24,028 nt of DNA from Coptodactyla brooksi (taxonomy: Eukaryota; Arthropoda; Insecta; Coleoptera; Scarabaeidae): NCBI GenBank assembly GCA_033557675.1, contig JAWQRM010000328.1, positions 1 to 24,028 of the forward strand. Reading direction: 5' to 3'. Both the position numbers and the translations under genes were made by a program. This document shows positions 8,107 through 17,640 of the stretch, one piece after another. The notes beneath the pieces were generated by a model, which saw only the letters and a program-made list of their open reading frames with translations, did no database searches and had not been told where the DNA came from. Numbering within the stretch: position 1 is the first letter of the stretch; every line of letters begins with the position of its first letter.

Positions 8107-9640
8107 TGTCTGCCCCCAATGCCAAAAAATCTTGAGTCGAACTTAGCACAGATCCAGAGGTTTGGATGAAATGGTACGAGCAGTTAGCAGGTGAGGAAGA
8201 AAGTCCTTTGGATGAAGAACATGAAGATTAAGTGGAAGATAATATTCTGGAAAACAGCAATCACAAACCAACTCTCGAACAAGAGGTTTTATCAGACGAA
8301 GAAAATATGTCAGACCTGGATGCATCATTAGTGAAACAACTGGACCGTAGATTGTATTACCTTGGTAAAAACAAAACAACTAAGTGGAAAGAAAGCAAGC
8401 AATAATTGTATAAATCTGTTTCTAAGTAACAACCTTATTGCAATGAAAACTGCTTCAATTAACACATACATTGAAAAACTTAAAATTAAATTTGAAAGGG
8501 GTAGAGATGCAAGATTGACGCCTGAAAGAGAAATTCGTGCATTTATTGGAATTCTCTTCATGATTGGGACATTTAGAAGTTCTAGAAGGCATGTTCACAA
8601 AATTTGGGATAATTCCAAGGGAAGTGGCATTAAATTATGCTACCTTGCCATGAGCGAAAGGCGATTTCGGTTCATTATAAGATGCCTCATATTTGACGAT
8701 GTAAGAAGAGATGAAAGAAAAGAAATAGATAAATTAGCACCCATTAGGGAAATCTTCGAAACATTTGTGGAGCAAATTTTTAAAATAATTTTATAGCTAG
8801 TGAATTTTTGACAGTTGATGAACAATTATTATCGTTTAAGACCTCCTATACATTTAATTTAGAAACCTATTTAGGAATTCAACCTGAAGGACTATATAAG
8901 CTTAGCAATTCTGCCAAGGATATTGTTCTTCGGTTAGTGCATCCTACAGAAGAAACAAAACGGAATATAACCGGAGACAGTTGGTTTACCAGTTTATCAC
9001 TAATAAAAAAATTCTTAGAATAGAAGGAACAAACATACTTTGGTACCATGAAGAAAAATAAGCGCGAAATACCTCTAGAATTCTTACCTAATAAAAATAG
9101 ATGAGATCGAACTTCACTATTTGGTTTGCAAGAAAGTTACACCATGGTTTTCTATTGCCCTAAGAAAAATAAGAAGGTTATATTAATATCTACTACGCAT
9201 AATGACAATGCTATTGACCCAGAAACTAGTGACGAAAGAAAACTAGAAATCATAACCTGCTATAACCATTCGAAAATAGGTGTTGATTTATTATTGATGG
9301 CCCATGGTAATATTTTACGATCTTTTAAATATATCTGCCATAAACGCCTGCGTCGTATATAAAGCTAATATAATATATTGTAATATAAAGCTAATCACTC
9401 CATTGTTAGGAATGATTTTATTGAGAATTTTGCATGGGAGAGAAGAGGCGTCGAGCGCGGAGACTGCTTGGAGTTCAAGAGGTCTTACCCCCACCCCAAA
9501 ATATGCCAGCAAATTACGTCGGACGATGTTATATTTACCCGCGATCCGGCAACAAACCAATAAGAAAACGCGTCAAAAATGTAAACGATATGCATGTGAA
9601 AACTATCTCAGAGATATGTGCGCTTATCTATTTATATATA
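8107..9640 (+). pseudogene. piggyBac transposase, second lineage (full length, broken)
   Basis: From ATG at 8107 the frame gives an acidic N-terminus with WMKWYEQLAGEEESPLDEEHED, then LYYLGKNKTTKWKESKQ, after two stops. A +1 shift near 8400 leads into 8362-8796, containing REIRAFIGILFMIGTFRSSRRHVHKIWD, the conserved N-terminal domain. VDEQLLSFKTSYTFNLE (8811 on) carries the first catalytic Asp and has lost the Arg-Gly-Arg-Cys stretch by deletion. GDSWFTSLSLIKKFLE near 8970 matches the Asp-Asn-Trp-Phe-Thr-Ser motif with Asn changed to Ser. It continues with CPKKNKKVILISTTHNDNAI, then CYNHSKIGVD (usually Asn-Ser-Thr-Lys-Gly-Gly-Val-Asp), FYDLLNISAINACVVYKAN in another frame, and a decayed Cys-rich tail to about 9640. 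No TTAA or terminal repeat was found. A possible intron 5' of the start (GTAAAT at 7995 to CAG at 8098) is only suggestive. Confidence 0.85.
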
Positions 9641-9689
9641 TGTATGTTTATCAAAATAAAAAATGTTCCTTTTCATACCCTTTGATTTA

Positions 9690-10480
9690 CAATAAGTACA
9701 TAATTCTACTTTTAATTTTACAAGGATACCATAATTGTCGTATGTGACTAAAAAAATAAAAACGTTACTCTCATGAGCACAATGCGCTATGATAAGTAAG
9801 TGAGTAGCAGGGACGACAAGAAGCCACAAATGATACTAGATTATAATTAATAATAATAAAAGATGGCCTATTGTTTGGTTTTACAATGTACTTTATGTTA
9901 GTGCTTATAATGCATTTGTGTTATGGAGAGAAATAAATCTAGATTGGAATAAAACGTTCTGTACAAGAGAAGACTATTTCTGGAAGAATTAGGCAAACTA
10001 ATGGTAGCTCCCTATATGATGTCAAGAGAACATAAACCTCGTATTCAACAAGCTACTACCGTAATAAAGAAAATTCAAGATCAACGCTGCGAAGTAGTAA
10101 TGCCATCTATTCATGACACAATCAATAAAAGTAGAAGAGCACGATGTAATTTGTGTCCATTAAAATGTTACAATAAAACAAGTATAACATAAGGTAACAC
10201 GTAAGTGCAATAAATATTTGCGTAACGTTCGTGTGGTGCATTATTGTCAGCGGTGTAAATATTAGGCAATAATTGGATGCACAGTAGAATTTACTTAATA
10301 TTCTCTCTTGTTTTTAGATTTAGCGTTTGCAATATTTTTTATTATAATAAAAAAATTTGTTAGTCACAAGATTGCTTGTCATCGTTGTTTGCGTTTATGT
10401 ACTGTAGTAAAATCACAATATATTGATTTCGAGCGATTCTTGACAATCCTCCTATACCTGCATACATCGAGTCACTATGA
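9690..10480 (+). mobile_element. piggyBac-like element, copy 3 (5'-truncated fragment of the copy 1 family)
   Basis: The DNA aligns by eye with copy 1 from its last third onward and with copy 2. Shared landmarks are the GACAAGAAGCCACAAATGAT stretch, the AATGCATTTGTGTTATGG block and the 3' non-coding tail through TACATCGAGTCACTATGAC near 10480. After that it departs from copy 1 and the CCC tip and TTAA are absent, so both ends are lost. It begins just downstream of the second-lineage piggyBac relic. Confidence 0.85.
9745..10192 (+). pseudogene. piggyBac transposase C-terminal part, copy 3
   Basis: The fragment starts in the strand that reads KNKNV(I/T)LM-type sequence in copy 2 and continues through the AYNAFV region with frame breaks. 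The best-preserved part is the 63-codon stretch 10001-10192. It reads MMSREHKPRIQQATTVIKKI, then SIHDTINKSRRARCNLCPLK and CYNKTSIT: the start of the cysteine-rich domain (Cys-x2-Cys ... Cys) that recognises terminal repeats in piggyBac. The domain ends at a stop, whereas in copy 2 it continues to a second Cys-rich half. N-terminal and most of the catalytic domain are missing. Confidence 0.8.
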
Positions 10481-10484
10481 CGCA

Positions 10485-12309
10485 ATGGTTCCGTGTACTT
10501 ACGTTTTATATGTGAAAACTCAATAGTGGCGTACCAATTTCAAGTACCCTGTATACTACATGTACAATAAAATCAATATTAGTAAAGTGTCGTAACGTTT
10601 ATTTATGGTTGTCTACGCTTGTTCACTTAATAAACCAGCAAGAAACGCGTGTTCCTCAAACACACTATAAATTACGTCCAATGTGTAAAGGTATGTTGTA
10701 AATTCTAAAACAGCTATATATAGTATAGGTATCCATTTCGTCAACTTTTTTATGATGTACCCTCAAAGGAACATCGCTGAAAACTATATTAAAGATATCA
10801 ATTACAGCAATTCCTCTTAGTGTCAGCCATAAATTGGCGTTGTTCTCTCTCTTCGTCGCGATTTCTCTCATTGTATTCCTTACCACGTGACATTTAAAAG
10901 TGCTAACTTAATGCATTGCTTACATGAGTCACTTGTAGCATCTGATGTATTTATACCGTTCGCCATGTTCATCTCCAAATAAGTCTACGTATAATACGTA
11001 TGCCTATCAAAAGACAGCATGGTGGCTTGTTGCATTATTGCCATCTAATCGCCGTTGATCCATTCGATTTACTTTTGACATTTTTGTTTTGTGTTTTCCA
11101 TTTCGGGTAGTGGTTCGATCATATTCGTTTTCAAGCTACATTGTACGGTTCAAGTCCAGCTGTTTCTCCGTGTATCAACGTTGCGAGGGTGACGTATTTT
11201 GTTGTCCCTGCTCTCGACGGAGTTATCTATGTCATGTTTGCGCTTTTCCAGGACTAGAGGAGATTTGCGACGACACTGAAGGATGACGTACAAAGATCCC
11301 GCAATAAAGCACGTCTATCTCGCGTTCGTTGTGCGTCTCGCTATTTTTTTTGGTTGAGAACCCTGGCGATCAATCTACGCCTATCTATCTTCGCGACCTC
11401 GTTTGTGTCTTGTCTGCGGTGCCAAAAATGATTAATGGTCTTACAGCGATGCTTGGATGGAGCGATGTCAACTGGAAGGCTTCAAAATATTTGTGATTTG
11501 TTTATGACATGTTCACCGTTTTTACTTCAAAATTTACTATTTAAACATCGAAAAAATACAGATTCGGTGAACTGCTTTATCTTTAGTGCAACATCGGCAT
11601 TATCGTATGAGCTGTAGTTGAAAACAATATATAGAATGCATCCGTTTTATATATTTTTGTACACCAGTACAGATACAAATACGCTAGTAGAATACTGTGA
11701 AATTTTCAAATTAGAAAACTGGGAAGTACCATGAAGTACCTATCGACCCTCAATGGTCGACTGAGGTGCTCTATGGTGAGGCTCTGCTAAAGGACATGAA
11801 CTATTGCTCACTGAATACTTTTCGATAGATTCTTACCCCCGTGGACCCTCCTTATAATGTAAAAAAGAGTTTTTATAAAATTTTATGTTTTAAGAATTTC
11901 GTGAAACCATTTACCGTTTGAAGAGACAGTATATTCATTGCAAGTTACATGCAGCTTAAACAAATTTGATGAATATTCTCATGTCAGTATGTAGCTTAAA
12001 CATACACTTTCTGTGCAAATTTGTGTCTTTAATATTTTTTTTTGACTAGTACTCTCTGTCAACAAACTTCGATTTAGTTGTTTTGATTTGAGCAATTAAT
12101 AATTTATAAAACTTTTAATGGTTTTGGCGTAGTAAAATTTTAATGTCAGTTCGATTTTTTATTATTGTATTAATTCTACTTACTCACACATGTGGCACTG
12201 ATATTAATGATATTGGTCTTATCGTTTAGTGTCTACCTGGTCACTGAATTCAATTTTCAATTGAATTTTTGTGACTAATTGTTTTGGAAGTATGTGATCA
12301 ATGTGAAGT
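10485..12309. other. Unassigned intergenic DNA
   Basis: About 1.8 kb without an identifiable gene. Open frames of 60-73 codons occur (10665-10886 minus, 11089-11286 plus, 11435-11617 plus) but none has a motif I know. The part 11080-11420 is richer in G and C. It has an AATAAA at about 11302 followed 45 bases later by GGTTGAGAACCCTGGCGATC, which faintly resembles a retroelement LTR end. A small AT hairpin (AATTCAATT/AATTGAATT) is at 12247-12267. Confidence 0.45.
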
Positions 12310-12310
12310 T

Positions 12311-12408
12311 CTCCCAATTTGTGATGGATTTTATGACTTCAACTACTGGTAATAAAAAAAAACCTCATAAACACCTTTTTGCAGCTCCTATTTAGAGTCA
12401 CACTTTAG
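12311..12408 (+). repeat. Dispersed 98-bp repeat, copy A
   Basis: Starts CTCCCAATTTGTGATGGATT and ends near CACACTTTAG. It matches copy B at 12960-13056 over its length with scattered substitutions, and its first part matches an inverted piece at 13639-13664. No terminal inverted repeats or target duplication are visible, so the family is unknown. Confidence 0.8.
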
Positions 12409-12959
12409 TTAGTTCAGTTCCGAGTAAATACGCAATCAAACAATTTATTTTCCAAACAACTTAAATTCTTAAATTTTAATGTCTTTGTGACACATTTGTT
12501 ATATCTCTGCAACCATATAACTTTCATTTATTATTTTATTAAATTTACTTTATAAGTGAATCCTTATACACGTGTTGTAAAAGCAATATATCTAACCTAG
12601 CGTAGTTGTTTTTTACCGAGAAGATCAGACAAATGGTATTTCGGTCATGTTGCCAGCTATTTTTACTTTTCACGCCTTTTGCAACCAAAGGAAGGAATCT
12701 CTTCTATCTCGAAACTGCCCCCCAAGAGACTAACGTAGCTTTCTTGGTAAGATATGATGGAATACCCCAGAGAGGATCACAAAGTAAACTTCCTAGCGAA
12801 TAGTTCGTTCAATAAAATTAAGTTAAGATAATGTTTTGTAATCAAAAAATAAGTATTCAAAAATAGCAAAATAGAGCATTATCAAAACTAGTATAAATCA
12901 ACAATATTGTAAAGGAAATTCTATGTGGAGTACGAATGTAAAATAAAATGTGTATAGTG
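12409..12959. other. Unassigned spacer between repeat copies
   Basis: Contains one 65-codon plus-strand open frame (12606-12803) with an N-terminal hydrophobic run, SCCQLFLLFTPFA, and a later ETNVAFLVRYDGIPQRGSQ. I do not recognise it. It has no upstream signals that would argue for a real gene, and I leave it as possible chance coding. Confidence 0.35.
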
Positions 12960-13056
12960 CTCCCAGTTTGTGATGGGTTTTATGACTTCAGCTACTGGTA
13001 ATAAAGAGCCCCTCATAAACAATCTTTTGCAGTCCCTATTCAGGGCCGCACTTTAC
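12960..13056 (+). repeat. Dispersed 98-bp repeat, copy B
   Basis: Starts CTCCCAGTTTGTGATGGGTT and contains ATGACTTCAGCTACTGGTAA and CCTCATAAAC, all shared with copy A 649 bp upstream. Same orientation. Confidence 0.8.
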
Positions 13057-13341
13057 GTAGGTATTGCTTAATGTCAAGTGGGAATAGTTTATACATAGAA
13101 ATAACAAACGTTAATCAGAACAATATCAACAAAATTACGAAACCAAATAAAGAAAGAAAAATCACTATTCGTCTTCTTTGCCAGAATCATTATTTACATG
13201 TATAATGAACTTTTGAGCATCCTGATAAACATAGGAATTTTCTATAGTAATTACATGTTTTATACAATTCTTCCACAACGTGTCTTGTATTTCACTCATT
13301 TTCGTATTATGTCTACCACTTTCGCATGCTGTGTGGGTTGT

Positions 13342-13379
13342 GAAACACTCGCAAAAAAATTGTTTTTTCCGAGTGTTTC
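13342..13379. repeat. 17-bp hairpin
   Basis: Arm GAAACACTCGCAAAAAA (13342-13358) and its partner 13363-13379 pair at 16 of 17 positions around a 4-base loop. No element assignment; it could be a regulatory or replication-generated hairpin. Confidence 0.8.
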
Positions 13380-13638
13380 TTTTCAGTTGACTTCAAATCA
13401 ATTCGATGGGGTTTAAGACACAGTAGTATGAGGGCAGCCGCAAAACTGTGTGTTCTTCTTTATTGGCTTCTTCATCTACCACGTACTGAACAGGAATATT
13501 CTGGGCTTTTATGGTTACGGAGTACAATAGTAATAAGTACGTAAATATGTTTTTCAGGGAATAGATTATAAAAATTTCTGTTTAAATGTTTTGTTTACTA
13601 AGTTCTGCCCTGTGCTTAAAGCTCTAGATTGTAAAAGA

Positions 13639-13664
13639 TCATAAAACCCATCGCAAACTGGGAA
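13639..13664 (-). repeat. Dispersed repeat, inverted partial copy C
   Basis: The reverse complement reads TTCCCAGTTTGCGATGGGTT and then TTAT, matching the start of copies A and B with about two differences. Only the first 26 bases or so are present. Confidence 0.65.
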
Positions 13665-14383
13665 GACTATAAATGCTTAAGTGTTTGTGAAGTTCCTATG
13701 AAATGCATGAGTAAATCAGGAATAATAGTTAAGTAATTTGAATGAAACATAGATTTCAAGCAACACTTAAAACGAGAATGTATTAAATTGGTCACAGTTA
13801 ACTCTCGCTTAATTACACTGCAGACGGTAATGTATGCAGTAATGCACTATTATGATATCACGCAAAATAATTATTTCAATTGCAGCCCAGCCGGGGTTGC
13901 AGTCCAGCCCATTGTTCGTAATCAAGCGTTACAATGAAATAATATCTAATTAAAACCACCCGATCCTCATGCTAATAGAAAATGTAATTGAAATATAAAT
14001 AGAATAAACAGTTCGTATCCGCAGCAGGCGGATAAAATCAGTGTTGCCGATCGATATTCTGTGTACAGGTAAAACTAGTAACCTCTGTGTTGCCCGGGTG
14101 AAATGGCCTAATTACAGTATTAATTACTATGTCCGCCAACTAAATAAATACAAAACAACCCTCGCCAACCATTCAGTGGATAACTTTTACGAACTGAAGT
14201 CTAATTAACGATCCTGCACATTTTCGTCGGTCTAACAAGGCGAAAATTACGAAATTGCCAAAAACAAGTCCAAAAATGTCTTCGTTAAAAATTCGTACAT
14301 TTTTTTTTGATTTTTTGAAAGCTTTCTCTTTCAAAAAACAAGAGAGAATATCAAATAAATTTTGATGTGCATCCAATTATTGC

Positions 14384-14966
14384 CTAATCTTTACACTGAT
14401 GACAATAATACACAAAATTTACCCTACACAAATATTTTTTAGGCTTACAATATGTTATACTCGTTTTATTGTCACATTTTGATGGACACATATTACATCG
14501 TACTCTTTTATTTTTACTGATTGCACCAGATCTAGATGGCACTGCTACTTCGCTTCGTTCGCCTTGAATTTTCTTTATTACGGCAGTAGCTTGTTGAGTA
14601 CGAGGTTCATGTTCCTCCGAGGAGTTACCATCAGTTTGCCCAATTCTTCCAGAAATAGTCTTCTCTTGCACAGAACGTCCTTATTAGAATCTGTTAGAAT
14701 CTGATTTATTTCTTTCCATAACACAAATGCATTATAAGCACTAATGACATCAATTATATTGTAGAACAAAACAACAGAACTAACGTATCTAACGTATCAA
14801 CCGCCCCTTTGGTATAGTTATAATCTAATATAATTTGTGGCTTCTTGTCGTTCCTGCTGCTCAGTTCCTTATCACAGTGCATTATGTTCATGAGAATAAC
14901 ATTTTTATTTTTTTTTAGGCACAGATGACATAATTGTGGTATCCTTGGTAAAATAACAAGTAGTAA
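14384..14966 (-). pseudogene. piggyBac transposase C-terminal half, copy 2
   Basis: Reading on minus from 14966: KNKNVILMNIMHCDKELSSR, then DKKPQIILDYNYTKGAVDT, the well-known Tyr-Asn-x-Thr-Lys-Gly-x-Val-Asp motif with the third catalytic Asp. After a small frame break comes AYNAFVLWKEINQILTDSNK (14578-14769), then RRLFLEELGKLMVTP, and 14384-14671 with KNKRVRCNMCPSKCDNKTSI followed by YCKPKKYLCRVNFVYYCHQC and a stop. This last part is the complete Cys-rich C-terminal domain (paired Cys-x2-Cys, later Cys ... Cys-His-x-x-Cys). It is the best preserved C-terminus of the three related copies and serves as the reference for what copies 1 and 3 have lost. Confidence 0.85.
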
Positions 14967-15003
14967 AATAAGTAAAATATATAAATAAGTAAAATAACAC
15001 TTA

Positions 15004-15287
15004 TCGTAATCGCGGAAAGTTCGGGTTTATTTTTTCCAACCGTTCCCTTTGGACATCAAACACTACTCTAGGTCTACTTAGGTCTAACACTACTCGCATT
15101 CCTTGATTCTTTTTCTGGTGCTTCACCCGGACATTTTCCTGTATAAACTTGAGCTTTCATGGCGTAGGAATTACCACTGTCACAAAGAGTCGATATTTTG
15201 CTGGCTTGCTGGGAATATACTGTTTGAAAGGGCAACGTCCTCTGAAGTCAACAAATTGTTCGTCAACAGTAACATTATCTCCTACTT
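15004..15287 (-). pseudogene. piggyBac transposase DDE start, copy 2
   Basis: On minus this begins with a Val-Thr-Val-Asp-Glu-Gln-Phe-Val-Asp-Phe-Arg-Gly-Arg-Cys-Pro-Phe sequence (about 15230-15275) that holds the first catalytic Asp. It continues through Pro-Ser-Lys-Pro-Ala-Lys-Tyr into Cys-Asp-Ser-Gly-Asn-Ser-Tyr-Ala-Met-Lys-Ala, which includes the second Asp, then an Ala-Gln-Val-Tyr-x-Gly-Lys block. It then decays after Val-Leu-Asp-Leu. Frame is lost shortly after. Upstream it abuts the foreign block. Confidence 0.8.
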
Positions 15288-15862
15288 AGAATAATCAGAA
15301 TATTGGGAAACAGCCGTGGGAGGAAAGAAATAAAACCTCCTTTTTCTTTTATAACCAAGCTTTCGAATAAATTTTATTCTTCTTCAATTACATAAATTTA
15401 AATATAGCACTTTCAATAGAGGTCATCCTAACCTTTAAACACATGTTTCAAAAAGTAACGGTTCTTGCTAATAACCATAACCTGAAGGGAACGCTTGTTA
15501 TTATAAGAAAAGTAAACAAAACCAAATACTTACAAAACACGTTAAAATTGGAGTTAAGAGTTAAAATTGTAAATACACGTTACTAGACAAAGGATACGCA
15601 ATTAAATACAGCGCCACCTCACTTATGACAGGGAACTAAAATTTAGAATGTAATTGCCGGAGCCTACAGTACGAGGCTGTATAAAAGTACAGACACAACG
15701 ACTTAAGTGGACAACAGCCAACGGCTAACAAAAATTATAGTTCCTGAAGGGAACCTGGCACAATGAAGGCAAAAGGCTAAGAATTAAGGAAAAGGAAGAG
15801 GATATACATTTCTTTTATAACCGTAGCTTGGTTATAAAAAAATAGGTATCTGTACCGGTTTC
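15288..15862. mobile_element. Unclassified insertion or replacement block inside piggyBac copy 2
   Basis: Defined by loss of similarity to copy 1 on both sides. It contains TCTTTTATAACC as a direct repeat near each end (15345-15356 and 15811-15822). It also has an inverted partner AGCTTGGTTATAAAAA at 15825-15840 facing 15346-15361, and CCTGAAGGGAAC twice (15481-15492 and 15743-15754). A TATAAAAG-type box is near 15680. No coding frame. This could be a solo LTR or a small non-autonomous element, but no TG...CA ends or target duplication were found. Confidence 0.5.
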
Positions 15863-16260
15863 TGCGTCCTACAAACTTTTTGTTGATTCGCCGTGTGATT
15901 TATAAATTCCTGTCAATATCAATAATCCTGTATGTGCTTGTATTGTAATATTAACCAGATTTTCCCAATCGCATCCGTACACTCTACGACCTTGAATATT
16001 GCTCATTTTCAACAGAATATCTTCAAGTGTAGCATTCACGACAACTTGAAAGGCAGATAGAATATCCTTCACTCTGAATATGGTATACCTAGTTGGACCA
16101 GGTGTAATTTTTATTATTTTTTGGCTAAATTTTCGTCCGCTTTGGAGGAAAAGTTCTAATATCCAAGATATAACTTTGTCTTTTGTCTGCAGTATCTTCA
16201 CCGTCGGATGCATTTGCATCTATATCTACTATTTCTTCATCAGATAGAAATAACCTCGCC
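15863..16260 (-). pseudogene. piggyBac transposase N-terminal domain, copy 2
   Basis: The 116-codon stretch (15869-16219, minus) gives KDKVISWILELFLQSGRKFS, then ITPGPTRYTIFRVKDILSAF, VYGCDWENLVNI and HTGLLILTGIYKSHGESTKS. The last part matches the insertion-domain start Ile-Gly-Leu-Leu-x-Leu-Ala-Gly-Val-Tyr-Lys-Ser seen in piggyBac proteins. About 50 residues in the middle are absent from copy 1. Upstream, a second frame reads an acidic stretch around VDIDANASDGED. The frame is cut at 15862 by the foreign block. Confidence 0.8.
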
Positions 16261-16861
16261 ATTATTTATGATAATGCTTATTCAACACTGTATATAAGGA
16301 AACTGAAGTGCACTGTCCGCGTTCCTTATTTATATAATATATTAGTATGCATGCACAGACATGTCCAGAGTTGCATATTCGACCAGTATGAATGCATAAT
16401 GTTGTTGGTTGCTACATAGTTATAATACACTTATAGAATTCATACAAATAAGGTTAAAAATAAAATGACATAAAATGAAATAAGTCTAAATAGCTGTGGG
16501 CCATAATCATCGGACGGTTATATACATAATAATCTTATTTAAAAAATTTAATAGTAATTTCTTGTAAAAACTATTTGACAATACTATACTTTAGATACCA
16601 GCAAGAAAGTCACAAAATCTTGGAAACAAATAATGAAAGATGACAAAGTTATAGAACCTGAAAATCCGTTTCGGGTCGTATTAACCCGATTATTGATCCG
16701 ATATTAACTGTATTTGCTGCTATTTTATTAAATAAGATTTTGCTGACTTACTAAACAGTAATAAAAATCACAAGTTCATAAAGTGTCAATTAGCATTCTG
16801 TAAATTTAAATAATAAACATCCATAAATAATTTTTGGTCCTTATCAACAACTCTTGCTTTA

Positions 16862-17266
16862 TTCAAAAATCAAGACAACAATATTCACTTCTCTTGTTCT
16901 ACGGCCAGTAAGAAGTACTATTTGGAAGTTCTACACCACTTGCATGTGGCAATCCGATGAAAATGCCCGGAGTAGTGGCGTAATAACTCATAGTAAGTGC
17001 ACGATGATAATCATAGTCCACCGCTTATTCGTGATATTTTTTTCAAAAACATCACCGTTATATCAGCCTCATAACGCAAGATAAGAAAAGCAATAAAAGG
17101 TCGTTGTGCCAACGTTGAAAAGATGCAGACAGAATCGATGAAGGAGCCAAAAGCCATACCAAAAATTACACTCCAGAAGTGTATCGAAAATTGGACAAGG
17201 CGTTAGCATAAGTGTGATCAAAATGAGGATTATTTTGAAGGAGACAAAATTAATATTGAGGAATAG
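16862..17266 (+). pseudogene. Mariner transposase (SETMAR-like), C-terminal half
   Basis: One continuous frame with several stops reads KKYYLEVLHHLHVAIR, then VHDDNHSPPLIRDIFFKN, then a deletion, then KAIKGRCANVEKMQTESMKE, KAIPKITLQKCIENWTRR, HKCDQNEDYFEGDKINIEE and a stop at 17264. In mariner transposases of this type the equivalent order is Tyr-Tyr-x-Glu-Val-Leu, His-His-Asp-Asn-Ala-Pro-x-His, the Pro-Tyr-Ser-Pro-Asp-Leu-Ala-Pro segment, a Lys-Gly-Arg region and a Trp-x-Lys-Arg-x-x-x-Cys tail ending in Tyr-Phe-Glu-Gly-Asp. The second catalytic Asp survives, but the segment with the third has been deleted. The N-terminal half is absent. Confidence 0.82.
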
Positions 17267-17640
17267 ATAAAGGCTTTGTTATATACAATTATATTATATA
17301 CAATGAGGATACCACTTATTGAATAAGATGATTTTTGGCAATGTTTTAGTAAATTGTGGAAAATGCTCGAGCAGGTCGATTTTTGTTCTCAAATTTACGT
17401 CTTTTGAATTAAAATTTCAATATACAGAGTGATCCATGTATTAGCAGTACTAGACAGGGCATTTTTTAAGAGGAACTGTATGCTTTTGTATTTTTGGATT
17501 CTACTTGATCATCTGATTTCAACAACCTACAACACTTAGGTTATGGTTTTAAATAGATTTAATGAAAACACAAAAGTTTAGGGAAAATTAACAGTTTTAA
17601 AACGAAAAATATTTTTCTACAGCGATACTTGTTCTTTGCT

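Larger units (their letters stand above)
13057..14336. other. Unassigned intergenic DNA
   Basis: No gene recognised. Contains a strong hairpin at 13342-13379, the inverted repeat fragment at 13639-13664 and a near-tandem TTGCAG(C/T)CCAGCC pair at about 13880-13912. The 72-codon frame 13198-13416 runs through the hairpin and is unlikely to be a real gene. Confidence 0.4.
14337..16675 (-). mobile_element. piggyBac-like element, copy 2 (minus strand, tips lost, foreign block inside)
   Basis: Reverse complement of the copy 1 family. Its 5' side ends at 16675, where the stretch GAACCTGAAAATCCGTTTCGGG matches copy 1 and then departs before the CCC tip. A TTAA happens to follow at 16681-16684. Its 3' side matches copy 3 down to about 14337 and then stops, so the 3' tip is gone. 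A block of about 575 bp at 15288-15862 has no counterpart in copy 1 and replaces about 165 bp that copy 1 has there. Confidence 0.85.

Noticed and set aside
9304..9747. 147-codon plus-strand frame as a separate gene
   Set aside because: Its first part is the shifted continuation of the second-lineage piggyBac transposase, and the rest covers that protein's decayed Cys-rich tail.
11302..11370. LTR end plus primer-binding site near GGTTGAGAACCCTGGCGATC
   Set aside because: AATAAA and the downstream sequence are only suggestive; no TG...CA ends, no convincing tRNA match and no partner LTR in the window.
12606..12803. 65-codon frame as a small secreted protein
   Set aside because: The hydrophobic run is not at a proper signal-peptide position after a good start, and nothing else supports a gene.
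16676..16684. TTAA next to the 5' side of piggyBac copy 2 as its target duplication
   Set aside because: The CCC-containing tip is missing between the matching sequence and this TTAA, and the other end has none, so the TTAA is probably chance.
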